A stretch of DNA of 64,000 nucleotides, taken from positions 620,001 through 684,000 of the forward strand of contig NZ_CP133771.1 in NCBI RefSeq assembly GCF_031348265.1, in the 5' to 3' direction. Source of the DNA: Streptomyces collinus. Lineage in GTDB: Bacteria > Actinomycetota > Actinomycetes > Streptomycetales > Streptomycetaceae. The notes below the pieces were generated by a model. The model did not search any database and was not told the DNA's origin. It was given only the letters and a program-made list of their open reading frames with translations. Position numbers and translations under genes: made by a program. Positions 57,650-64,000 of this stretch are shown here, piece after piece; the first letter of the stretch is position 1, and each line of letters begins with the position of its first letter.

Positions 57650-57676
57650 GTTCGGCATCGTTGACCGATACCGAAC
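57650..57676. promoter_or_regulatory. Probable operator of the ArsR-type regulator
   Basis: GTTCGGCATCG-TTGAC-CGATACCGAAC has 11-bp arms with one mismatch and a 5-bp centre. A further AGTTCGG (57695-57701) pairs with CCGAACT (57671-57677). It lies upstream of the ArsR start, where an autoregulatory operator is expected. Confidence 0.75.
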
Positions 57677-57723
57677 TGCCATACGGAAAGACGGAGTTCG
57701 GCAGGGGCGCGTCAAGAGAGAAG

Positions 57724-57744
57724 GGGGCCCGGAAGCCGGGCCCC
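57724..57744 (-). terminator. Terminator of the GH53 gene
   Basis: On the minus strand GGGGCCCGG-CTT-CCGGGCCCC forms a 9-bp stem with a 3-nt loop, followed by a pyrimidine stretch CTTCTCTCTT. It begins 12 nt after the GH53 stop. Confidence 0.85.
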
Positions 57745-57756
57745 TCCCCCGCGCCC

Positions 57757-59316
57757 TCAGCGGTGCCGGAACCAGGACATCGACGAGAGCGCCCGGTCGT
57801 CGTAGCCGAACAGCGCCTGGTTCTCCCAGGCGTTGCCGGAGGCCGCGTCGGTCGGGTCCCAGCCGTTGCCGTTCACCGCGGTCCAGGTCGCCTCCCAGTA
57901 GAAGACGCCCAGGCCGCGGCCGTTCGGGACGGCCTCCACGATGCTCATCATGTCGTTCATCCACCGGGTCTGGCCGGTCACGCTCGCCGGGTAGCCGGGG
58001 ACCAGTTCGGCGCTGGTGTCGATGATGTTCTCGTGGGCGTCCTCGCTGTCGAGGCGGAACGGGTAGGCGGTCTCGGCGACGAAGACCGGCTTGCCGTAGC
58101 GGGCGGCCGCGTCGTCGAGGGTGGTCTGGAAGTCGGCCAGGGTGCCGTGCCAGTAGCCGTAGAACGACAGGCCGATCGCGTCGAACTTCACGCCGTTGGA
58201 GCGCGCGCTGTCGAACCACCAGCGGGTGCCCTCCAGGTCGCCGCCCTCGGCGAGGTGCAGCGCCACGGTGGTGGAGGGGTTGACCGCCTTGACCGCGTCG
58301 TAGCCGGAGTTGAGCAGACCGGCCAGCCGCGTCCAGTCGGAGGTGGATCCCTCGTTCCACAGCATGCCGCCGTTGATCTCGTTGCCGACCTGGACCATGT
58401 CGGCGGTGGTGCCCTGCGCCTTCAGGGCGTTCAGCACGTCGTACGTGTGGTTGTACACGTCCGTCTTCAGCTGCCCGTAGGAGTGTCCGGTCCAGGCGGC
58501 GGGCTTGTCCTGGCGTCCGGGGTCGGCCCAGAAGTCCGAGTAGTGGAAGTCGACCAGCAGCCTCATGCCCTGGGCCTTGACGCGCTTGGCCGTGGCCAGG
58601 ACGCGGGCCTTGTTGTTGTAGCCGTCGGCCGGGTTCACCCAGACCTTGAGGCGGGCGTAGTTCATCCCGGACGCCTTGAGGACGGAGAGGGGGTCGGCGG
58701 CGGTGCCCGAGCTGTTGCGGTAGACGCCGCCCTTGGCCTCGCTCTTGGCCAGCGACGAGATGTCGGCGCCCTTGATCGACGTACCGGTCGTGCCGGACGT
58801 GAAGGTCAGGTCGTCGACATTGATCCAATTGCCCGCGTTCGCGTCACTGTTGACGCTGATCGTGCACTGGTTGCCGGTCACCGTGACCGGCACGACGATC
58901 CGGATCCACCCACTGGACGAGACCGGCAGGTCGGTGCGCTGCTCGGCGCCACCGCAGTTCTTCAGCGCCAGGTACGCGGACTTCTGCCCGCCGCCGGAAC
59001 GCACCCAGGCGGTGAGCTTGTAGTTCCCGTTGGTGAGTCCGGACAGGTACTGGTAGGTCTCCACCTTGTAGGCCGAGGAGGACCAGTGGCTGAGGCGGTG
59101 ACTGCCGCCGTGGCCGCCGGACTCGGTGAACGAGGCGCCGGTGTCGCCGTACTCGGACCAGCCGTTCGGGGTCGCGGCGCCCGCTCCGTCGGCTTCGAAG
59201 CCGACGTTGGTCAGCGTGCTCGCGGCGTGGACCGGGCCGGCGGGCAGGGCGGTGAGGGCGAGGCCCGCGGCGAGCGGGAGCAGCAGGGCCCTGAGGGTGC
59301 GTCTGGGATGGAACAT
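57757..59316 (-). CDS. Secreted GH53 arabinogalactan endo-beta-1,4-galactanase with N-terminal CBM
   Basis: The 519-residue protein has a Sec signal (about 1-31), a beta-sandwich module (about 32-175; N-V-G-F-E-A-D-G...W-S-E-Y-G-D-T-G-A) of the type fused to GH53 as CBM61, then the GH53 barrel (about 180-519) with acid/base Glu313 in V-G-N-E-I-N-G-G-M-L-W and nucleophile Glu415 in V-A-E-T-A-Y-P-F. It cuts beta-1,4-galactan, the pectin side chain, outside the cell. It lies 134 bp after the GH42 gene on the same strand, with a terminator between, so expression may be separate or partly read through. Confidence 0.93.
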   Translation of the reverse strand: MFHPRRTLRALLLPLAAGLALTALPAGPVHAASTLTNVGFEADGAGAATPNGWSEYGDTGASFTESGGHGGSHRLSHWSSSAYKVETYQYLSGLTNGNYKLTAWVRSGGGQKSAYLALKNCGGAEQRTDLPVSSSGWIRIVVPVTVTGNQCTISVNSDANAGNWINVDDLTFTSGTTGTSIKGADISSLAKSEAKGGVYRNSSGTAADPLSVLKASGMNYARLKVWVNPADGYNNKARVLATAKRVKAQGMRLLVDFHYSDFWADPGRQDKPAAWTGHSYGQLKTDVYNHTYDVLNALKAQGTTADMVQVGNEINGGMLWNEGSTSDWTRLAGLLNSGYDAVKAVNPSTTVALHLAEGGDLEGTRWWFDSARSNGVKFDAIGLSFYGYWHGTLADFQTTLDDAAARYGKPVFVAETAYPFRLDSEDAHENIIDTSAELVPGYPASVTGQTRWMNDMMSIVEAVPNGRGLGVFYWEATWTAVNGNGWDPTDAASGNAWENQALFGYDDRALSSMSWFRHR

Positions 59317-59405
59317 CGTCGTCCGTCGTCCCTTCGACGTGGGGGTGTTGGGGAGTACCTCTCAGGTGGAGGCGGAGTGCCTCTCACGCGGAGGCGGGTG
59401 AGGAT

Positions 59406-59443
59406 CCCTCCGCCCGCGGCTCGTGGCTCGCGCGGGCGGAGGG
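59406..59443 (-). terminator. Terminator after the GH42 gene
   Basis: CCCTCCGCCCGCG (59406-59418) pairs with CGCGGGCGGAGGG (59431-59443), a perfect 13-bp stem with a 12-nt loop, directly after the GH42 stop. Confidence 0.8.
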
Positions 59444-59450
59444 AGTCGGT

Positions 59451-61472
59451 TCAGCCGTCGAGCCGGACGATCCGGACGGCTCCGGCCGGGACCGCGAGGC
59501 GGCCGGCGGCGCGGTCACCGGTCAGCAGCTCGGTGCCGGCGGCCTCCAGCGGCACCTTGGCGTCGGAGCCGGTGTGGTTGACGGCGAAGAGGTAGGTGCC
59601 CGATGCGCCGGTGCGGCGGACCACCTCGACGTCCCGGGGCAGATCGGTGCGCGGGGCGAGCCCGGCGTCCTCGCCCGCCCGGCCGAGCAGCGCGTCGAGA
59701 CCGTCGGCGCCGAGCCGGGTGGAGACGTACCAGGCGGTGCCCTCGCCCAGGCGGTGCCGGGTGACGGCGGGCAGCCCGGCGGCCGGGCCGTCGGCGTAGG
59801 CCGAGACGGTCTCGGCGCCGCGCGGCACGACGAACTCCGTCCACACGTCGGCGGACAGCTCTGTCCCGTCGGGGCCGGTGACGCGCACCCGTTCGCCGGG
59901 CAGCAGCGGGGAGAACTCCTCGACGGTGAGGCCGAGGACGTCCCGCAGGGGGCCCGGGTAGGCGCCCTCGTGGACGGCATCGTGCTGGTCGACGATGCCG
60001 GAGAAGAAGGAGACGACCAGCGTACCGCCCTGCTCGACGTAGGCCTTGAGGTTGCGCCCGGCCGCCTCCGTCATCAGGTACAGGGCCGGTACGACGACAA
60101 GGGGATACCTCGACAAGTCGGCTTCCGGGTGGGCGAAGTCGACGGTGAGGTGGCGGTCGTAGAGGGCCTCGTAGAAGGCGTCGGCGCGCTCGCGGGCATC
60201 GTGGTCGACGCTGGGGCGCCAGTCGAGGGTCTGCGCCCACCACGAGTGCCAGTCCCAGAGCACGGCCACGTCGGCCTCGGTGCGGGTGCCGCGGATCTCG
60301 CTCAACACCTCCATGCTCGCGCCGAGTTCGACGACCTCGCGCCACACGCGGGTGTCGGTGCCGCCGTGCGGGACCATCGCCGAGTGGAACTTCTCGGCAC
60401 CGCGCCGGGACTGGCGCCACTGGAAGAACAGGGCGCCCTCGGAGCCACGCGCCACATGGGCGAGGGAGTTGCGGGCCATCTGGCCGGGGGCCTTGGCGGG
60501 GTTGCGCAGCTGCCAGTTGACGCCCGAGGTCGAGTGCTCCAGCAGCAGCCAGGGGGCGCCGCCCGCGACGGACCGGGTGAGGTCGGCGGCCATCGCCAGA
60601 TTGACGTGGGTGCGGCGGCCGTCGGTGATCAGGTAGTGGTCGTTGGTGACGAGGTCGACCTCACGGCCCCAGGCCCAGTAGTCGACGGAGTCGCACTGGC
60701 TCAGCGCCGTCATGAAGTTGGTGGTGACCGGGACGCCGGGTGAGAGGCGGTGCAGGATGTCCCGCTCCATCCGGAAGTTCTCGCGCATGGTGGCGTCGGC
60801 GAACCGCTTGTAGTCCAGCGCCTGGCCGGGGTTGACGGCCGCGGGGGTGAGCCGGGGCGGGTTGATGTCCTCGAAGCCGCCGTAGCGCTGGCCCCAGAAG
60901 GCCGTGCCCCAGGCCTCGTTGACCGCGTCGACCGTGCCGTACGTGGTCGCCAGCCAGCGGCGGAAGTGGGCGGCGCAGGACGCGCAGTAGCAGGCGGAGA
61001 CGGGGACGCCGTACTCGTTGTGGACGTGCCACATCGCCAGGGCCGGATGGTCGCCGTAGCGCTCGGCGAGCTTGGTGGTGATGGCCGCGGCGGCGGAGCG
61101 GTAGTCCGCGTTGCTGTGGCAGATGGCCGCGCGGGAGCCGAACTCGTAGCGCACGCCCTCGGCGGTGACGGGCAGTGCTTCGGGGTGGGCCCGGTAGAAC
61201 CAGACGGGCGGGACGACGGTGGGCGTGCCGAGGTCGACGCGGATGCCGTGCTCGTGCAGCAGGTCCAGGAGCCGGTCCAGCCAGCCGAAGTCGTAACGGC
61301 CGGGTGAGGGCTCCAGCAGCGCCCAGGAGAAGATCCCGACACTCACCATCGTGACGCCGGCCTCCCGCATCAGCCGGACGTCCTCCTGCCAGACGCTTTC
61401 CGGCCACTGCTCGGGGTTGTAGTCCCCACCGAAGGCGAGCCTGGTGAGGCCCCTGGGGGTGGTCTCCGGCAT
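59451..61472 (-). CDS. GH42 beta-galactosidase, cytosolic
   Basis: The 673-residue enzyme has no signal peptide. The barrel carries G-G-D-Y-N-P-E-Q-W-P near the start, acid/base Glu153 in W-H-V-H-N-E-Y-G, nucleophile Glu312 in L-L-L-E-H-S, and the Cys cluster C-Y-C-A-S-C that binds zinc in GH42 proteins; a trimerisation domain and a beta domain follow. It releases galactose from short beta-galactosides imported by the divergent ABC system. GGGAGA lies upstream of the ATG at 61472. It is divergent from the transporter across a promoter holding a LacI-type operator. Confidence 0.93.
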   Translation of the reverse strand: MPETTPRGLTRLAFGGDYNPEQWPESVWQEDVRLMREAGVTMVSVGIFSWALLEPSPGRYDFGWLDRLLDLLHEHGIRVDLGTPTVVPPVWFYRAHPEALPVTAEGVRYEFGSRAAICHSNADYRSAAAAITTKLAERYGDHPALAMWHVHNEYGVPVSACYCASCAAHFRRWLATTYGTVDAVNEAWGTAFWGQRYGGFEDINPPRLTPAAVNPGQALDYKRFADATMRENFRMERDILHRLSPGVPVTTNFMTALSQCDSVDYWAWGREVDLVTNDHYLITDGRRTHVNLAMAADLTRSVAGGAPWLLLEHSTSGVNWQLRNPAKAPGQMARNSLAHVARGSEGALFFQWRQSRRGAEKFHSAMVPHGGTDTRVWREVVELGASMEVLSEIRGTRTEADVAVLWDWHSWWAQTLDWRPSVDHDARERADAFYEALYDRHLTVDFAHPEADLSRYPLVVVPALYLMTEAAGRNLKAYVEQGGTLVVSFFSGIVDQHDAVHEGAYPGPLRDVLGLTVEEFSPLLPGERVRVTGPDGTELSADVWTEFVVPRGAETVSAYADGPAAGLPAVTRHRLGEGTAWYVSTRLGADGLDALLGRAGEDAGLAPRTDLPRDVEVVRRTGASGTYLFAVNHTGSDAKVPLEAAGTELLTGDRAAGRLAVPAGAVRIVRLDG

Positions 61473-61560
61473 GGAAGGTCTCCCGGTCGATCGACGGATT
61501 GGGAACGTGCACACACAACTTCGCAGTGCGGAGCCCAACATAACCGCACAGCAACAACCA

Positions 61561-61589
61561 TTGACAAGTGTCCGGGATGTTTCTCTACT
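61561..61589 (+). promoter_or_regulatory. Promoter of the galactan-oligosaccharide ABC operon
   Basis: TTGACA (61561-61566) and TCTACT (61584-61589) are 17 bp apart and about 70 bp before the solute-binding-protein start. The operator overlaps the expected start site. Confidence 0.6.
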
Positions 61590-61603
61590 GTGAACGCTCA
61601 CAG
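61588..61603. promoter_or_regulatory. LacI-family operator
   Basis: CTGTGAACGCTCACAG is a near-perfect palindrome (CTGTGA...TCACAG arms) around the CG centre typical of LacI-family sites. It overlaps the -10 element and start region of the ABC operon promoter, so a bound repressor would block it. The regulator gene is not in the window. Confidence 0.7.
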
Positions 61604-61656
61604 AAGCATGGCAGGTCCTCGCAGCAGGCGAGGACCCCAGGTCAGGGGAGAGATCC

Positions 61657-62976
61657 ATGCCGTACACGAAGCGCCGCCGCCTCGTGAGAACCGCCGTCGC
61701 CATCGCCCTCGGCGCCACCACCCTCGCCGCCTGCGGCTCGGAATCCGCGGACAGCGAGACCGAGTCGGGGCCGGCCTCGCTGACGTACTGGACGTGGACG
61801 CCCGGCATGGACAAGGTCGTGGACCTGTGGAACAAGGGGCCGGGCAAGAGGGACCAGATCACCGTCACGGTGAAGAAGCAGGCGTCCGGTGACACGCTCG
61901 TCACCAAGATCCTCACCGCGCACAAGGCCGGCAAGGCGCCCGACCTGGTGCAGGCGGAGTACCAGGCGCTGCCCACCCTCGTCAGCAACGACGCGCTCGC
62001 CGACATCTCGAAGAACGTCGGCGAGGCCGAGGACAAGTTCGCCGGCGGCGTCTGGCAGCAGACCACGCTCGGCACGGACGCGGTCTACGCGGTCCCGCAG
62101 GACATCGGGCCGATGATGTTCTACTACCGCGAGGACCTGTTCAAGGAGTACGGCCTCACCGTGCCGACGACCTGGGACGAGTTCGCCGAGACCGCCCGCA
62201 AGCTGAAGAAGGCGGCTCCGGACAAGGACCTCACCACCTTCTCCGCCAACGACTCGGGCCTCTTCGCGGGCCTCGCCCAGCAGGCGGGCGCCAAGTGGTG
62301 GACGACGTCCGGCGACCAGTGGAAGGTCTCCATCAACGACGCGGCGACGCGGAAGGTCGCGAAGTTCTGGGGCGGCCTGGTGAAGGAGGGCGCCATCGAC
62401 AACCAGCCGATGTACACGCCCGCCTGGAACAAGGCGCTCAACACCGGCAAGCAGATCGCCTGGGTCAGCGCCGTGTGGGCGCCCGGCACCCTGACCACGG
62501 CCGCGCCCGACACCAAGGGCAAGTGGGCCATGGCCCCGCTCCCTCAGTGGTCCGCGAGCGACAACAGCACCGGCAGCTGGGGCGGCTCCTCCACCGCCGT
62601 GACCACCGACTCCGAACACCGTGCCGCCGCCGCGAAGTTCGCCGCCTGGCTGAACACCGACAGCGAGGCCCTGAACGCGCTGGCGAAGGAGAGCGGCATC
62701 TACCCGGCCGCCACCAACGCCCAGACCAGCGGCGCCTTCCTCAAGCCGCCGGCCTACTTCGCCAACCAGGCCGACTTCTACACCAAGGCCGCCGACATCG
62801 CGGAGACCACCGCGCCCTCCGCCTGGGGCCCGAACGTGAACGTCGCGTACACCACGTTCAAGGACGCCTTCGGCGCCGCGGCGAAGAGCACGTCGGACTT
62901 CGGCGCCGCGCTGGACGAGATGCAGGCCGACACCGTCGCCGACATGAAGAAGCAGGGCTTCGAGGTCGCGGAGTGA
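61657..62976 (+). CDS. ABC transporter solute-binding lipoprotein (CUT1 sugar family)
   Basis: The 439-residue lipoprotein has a signal ending L-A-A-C (Cys near residue 26) and the two-lobe sugar-binding fold: L-T-Y-W-T-W-T-P-G at the start, A-G-K-A-P-D-L-V-Q-A-E-Y, Y-A-V-P-Q-D-I-G-P-M-M-F-Y-Y-R-E-D, and L-P-Q-W-S-A-S-D-N-S-T-G-S-W-G-G-S-S. Its place opposite GH42 and GH53 suggests galacto-oligosaccharides as ligand. Its stop overlaps the GTG of the first permease by 4 bp. Confidence 0.93.
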   Translation: MPYTKRRRLVRTAVAIALGATTLAACGSESADSETESGPASLTYWTWTPGMDKVVDLWNKGPGKRDQITVTVKKQASGDTLVTKILTAHKAGKAPDLVQAEYQALPTLVSNDALADISKNVGEAEDKFAGGVWQQTTLGTDAVYAVPQDIGPMMFYYREDLFKEYGLTVPTTWDEFAETARKLKKAAPDKDLTTFSANDSGLFAGLAQQAGAKWWTTSGDQWKVSINDAATRKVAKFWGGLVKEGAIDNQPMYTPAWNKALNTGKQIAWVSAVWAPGTLTTAAPDTKGKWAMAPLPQWSASDNSTGSWGGSSTAVTTDSEHRAAAAKFAAWLNTDSEALNALAKESGIYPAATNAQTSGAFLKPPAYFANQADFYTKAADIAETTAPSAWGPNVNVAYTTFKDAFGAAAKSTSDFGAALDEMQADTVADMKKQGFEVAE

Positions 62977-63950
62977 AAAGCACGGCACGCCGGCGGTCGT
63001 ACGGGGCCGAGGGGGCCCCGTACGCCCACCCGTCTCCCACCACCACCCTCGAACGAGCGCGAAGCGCCCCCTATCTTTTCCTCCTCCCAGCGGTACTGCT
63101 CTTCGCGCTGTTCTTCGCGCTGCCCATCGGCTACGCGGTCTGGCTCAGCTTCCGCAAGGTGAAGGTGTCGGGCCTCGGCCTCGGCTCCGGCGCCCGCAAG
63201 GAGATCTGGGCCGGCCTGGAGAACTACACCGACGCCCTCTCCGACAGCGAACTGCTGCACGGCACCCTGCGCGTGCTCGGCTACGGGTGCATCGTCGTGC
63301 CCGTCATGCTCGGCCTGGCCCTGCTGTTCGCGCTGATGCTCGACTCGGAGAAGGTGCGGCTCGCACCCGTCACCCGGCTCGCGATCTTCCTGCCGTACGC
63401 CATCCCCGGTGTGGTGGCGGCCCTGCTGTGGGGCTTCCTCTACCTGCCGGACGTCAGCCCCTTCTACTTCGTGCTCGACAGGCTCGGGATGCCGCAGCCG
63501 GACCTGCTGGACGGCGGGCCGCTGTTCCTGGCCCTGTCGAACATCGCGGTCTGGGGCGGCACCGGCTTCAACATGATCGTCATCTACACCTCGCTCCAGG
63601 CGATCCCGGCGGAGGTGTACGAGGCGGCGAAGCTCGACGGCGCCACCCCGCTGCAGATCGCGCTGCGGATCAAGATCCCGATGGTGTCGCCCTCGCTGGT
63701 GCTGACCTTCTTCTTCTCGATCATCGCGACGCTCCAGGTGTTCAACGAACCGACCACCCTCAAGCCGCTCACCAACTCGGTGTCCACGACGTGGAGCCCG
63801 CTGATGAAGGTGCACCGGGACGCCTTCGGTGAGGGTGACATCTACGGGGCAGCGGCGCAGGCCGTGATCATCGCCTTCGCCACCCTCCTCCTCTCCTTCG
63901 GCTTCCTGCGGGCCGCGAACCGTCGCCAGAAGCAGGAGGCAGCCCGATGA
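62973..63950 (+). CDS. Sugar ABC transporter permease, MalF-like
   Basis: The 325-residue protein has six helices and the EAA loop Y-E-A-A-K-L-D-G-A-T-P-L-Q-I-A-L-R-I-K-I-P (about 222-242), which contacts the ATPase. It begins with GTG overlapping the binding-protein stop (GTGA), so translation is coupled. The ATPase is not nearby; Streptomyces CUT1 systems usually share MsiK. Confidence 0.93.
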   Translation: MKSTARRRSYGAEGAPYAHPSPTTTLERARSAPYLFLLPAVLLFALFFALPIGYAVWLSFRKVKVSGLGLGSGARKEIWAGLENYTDALSDSELLHGTLRVLGYGCIVVPVMLGLALLFALMLDSEKVRLAPVTRLAIFLPYAIPGVVAALLWGFLYLPDVSPFYFVLDRLGMPQPDLLDGGPLFLALSNIAVWGGTGFNMIVIYTSLQAIPAEVYEAAKLDGATPLQIALRIKIPMVSPSLVLTFFFSIIATLQVFNEPTTLKPLTNSVSTTWSPLMKVHRDAFGEGDIYGAAAQAVIIAFATLLLSFGFLRAANRRQKQEAAR

Positions 63951-64000
63951 GCTCCCTCGCCGTCCCCCAGACCGAGCCGGTGGCGGGCAGCACGCCCGGC
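63947..64000 (+). CDS. Second sugar ABC permease, 5' end only
   Basis: The ATG overlaps the previous stop (ATGA) and the window ends after 18 codons (M-S-S-L-A-V-P-Q-T). By operon order it is the MalG-like partner of the preceding permease. Confidence 0.7.
   Translation, partial: MSSLAVPQTEPVAGSTPG

Overview
The window is high-GC actinobacterial chromosome and almost certainly Streptomyces. Codon third positions are strongly G/C, genes are densely packed with ATGA/GTGA overlaps, GTG starts are frequent, and there are Tat- and Sec-exported plant-polysaccharide hydrolases, SpoIIE-type PP2C phosphatases, a membrane protein pair resembling Rv1733c, and dre-, CebR- and LacI-like operator sequences typical of that genus. 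I saw no rRNA, tRNA, prophage, insertion sequence or CRISPR array. It reads as chromosome carrying accessory catabolic loci.

Layout. 1-9.3 kb: the end of an NCS1-type permease with a Cys-rich tail, a KhtT/KhtU-like cation:proton antiporter pair, an AlkZ-like winged-helix DNA glycosylase homologue, a DszC/acyl-CoA-dehydrogenase-like flavoprotein, a YbdK-like glutamate-cysteine ligase, and a two-gene unit built from a cytochrome oxidase subunit I fragment and a small helical membrane protein. 9.3-19 kb: a lipoprotein, a LysR/EamA divergent pair, then a polysaccharide-degradation block: GH95 alpha-fucosidase with two inserted discoidin-like domains, a GH10 xylanase-GH62 arabinofuranosidase fusion, and a GH6 cellulase preceded by a CebR-like box. 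19-30 kb: a PAS/GAF/SpoIIE/HATPase regulator, the dhaKLM dihydroxyacetone kinase operon, a GH75 chitosanase diverging from an FN3 lipoprotein, and a FadH-like dienoyl-CoA reductase with a PadR regulator. 30-45 kb: a second SpoIIE phosphatase, a PrmC-like methyltransferase, a MarR regulator, a molybdopterin oxidoreductase with its reductase, CE7 acetyl esterase, a class C serine hydrolase, a HutC-type GntR, a perhydrolase/haloperoxidase, a PadR locus, and a second Rho-like factor behind a pyrimidine-rich leader. 44-54 kb: D-Ala-D-Ala carboxypeptidase, two GT-C mannosyltransferases, and a co-oriented amide-amino-acid catabolic set (FadR regulator, permease, asparaginase, aspartase, glutaminase). 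54-57.6 kb: UppP, a crcB-DUF190-crcB fluoride-export operon behind a candidate variant fluoride riboswitch, and an ArsR/SMP-30 pair with a clear operator. 57.7-64 kb: a beta-galactan utilisation locus: GH53 endogalactanase, GH42 beta-galactosidase and a divergent CUT1 ABC transporter cut by the window edge.

How the parts work together. The extracellular GH10/GH62, GH6, GH95, GH75 and GH53 enzymes would break down xylan, cellulose, fucosylated glycans, chitosan and galactan. The ABC system with intracellular GH42 takes up and hydrolyses galacto-oligosaccharides, and CE7 removes acetyl groups. Promoter-proximal palindromes suggest each locus is switched by a LacI-, GntR- or MarR-type repressor. 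The observations I would follow up first are the Rho paralogue with a changed RNA-binding motif and rut-like leader, the oxidase-derived mini-gene, the variant fluoride riboswitch, the xylanase-arabinofuranosidase fusion, the pair of long perfect palindromes in and after the GH6 gene, and the shared TTGTGCAA operators.
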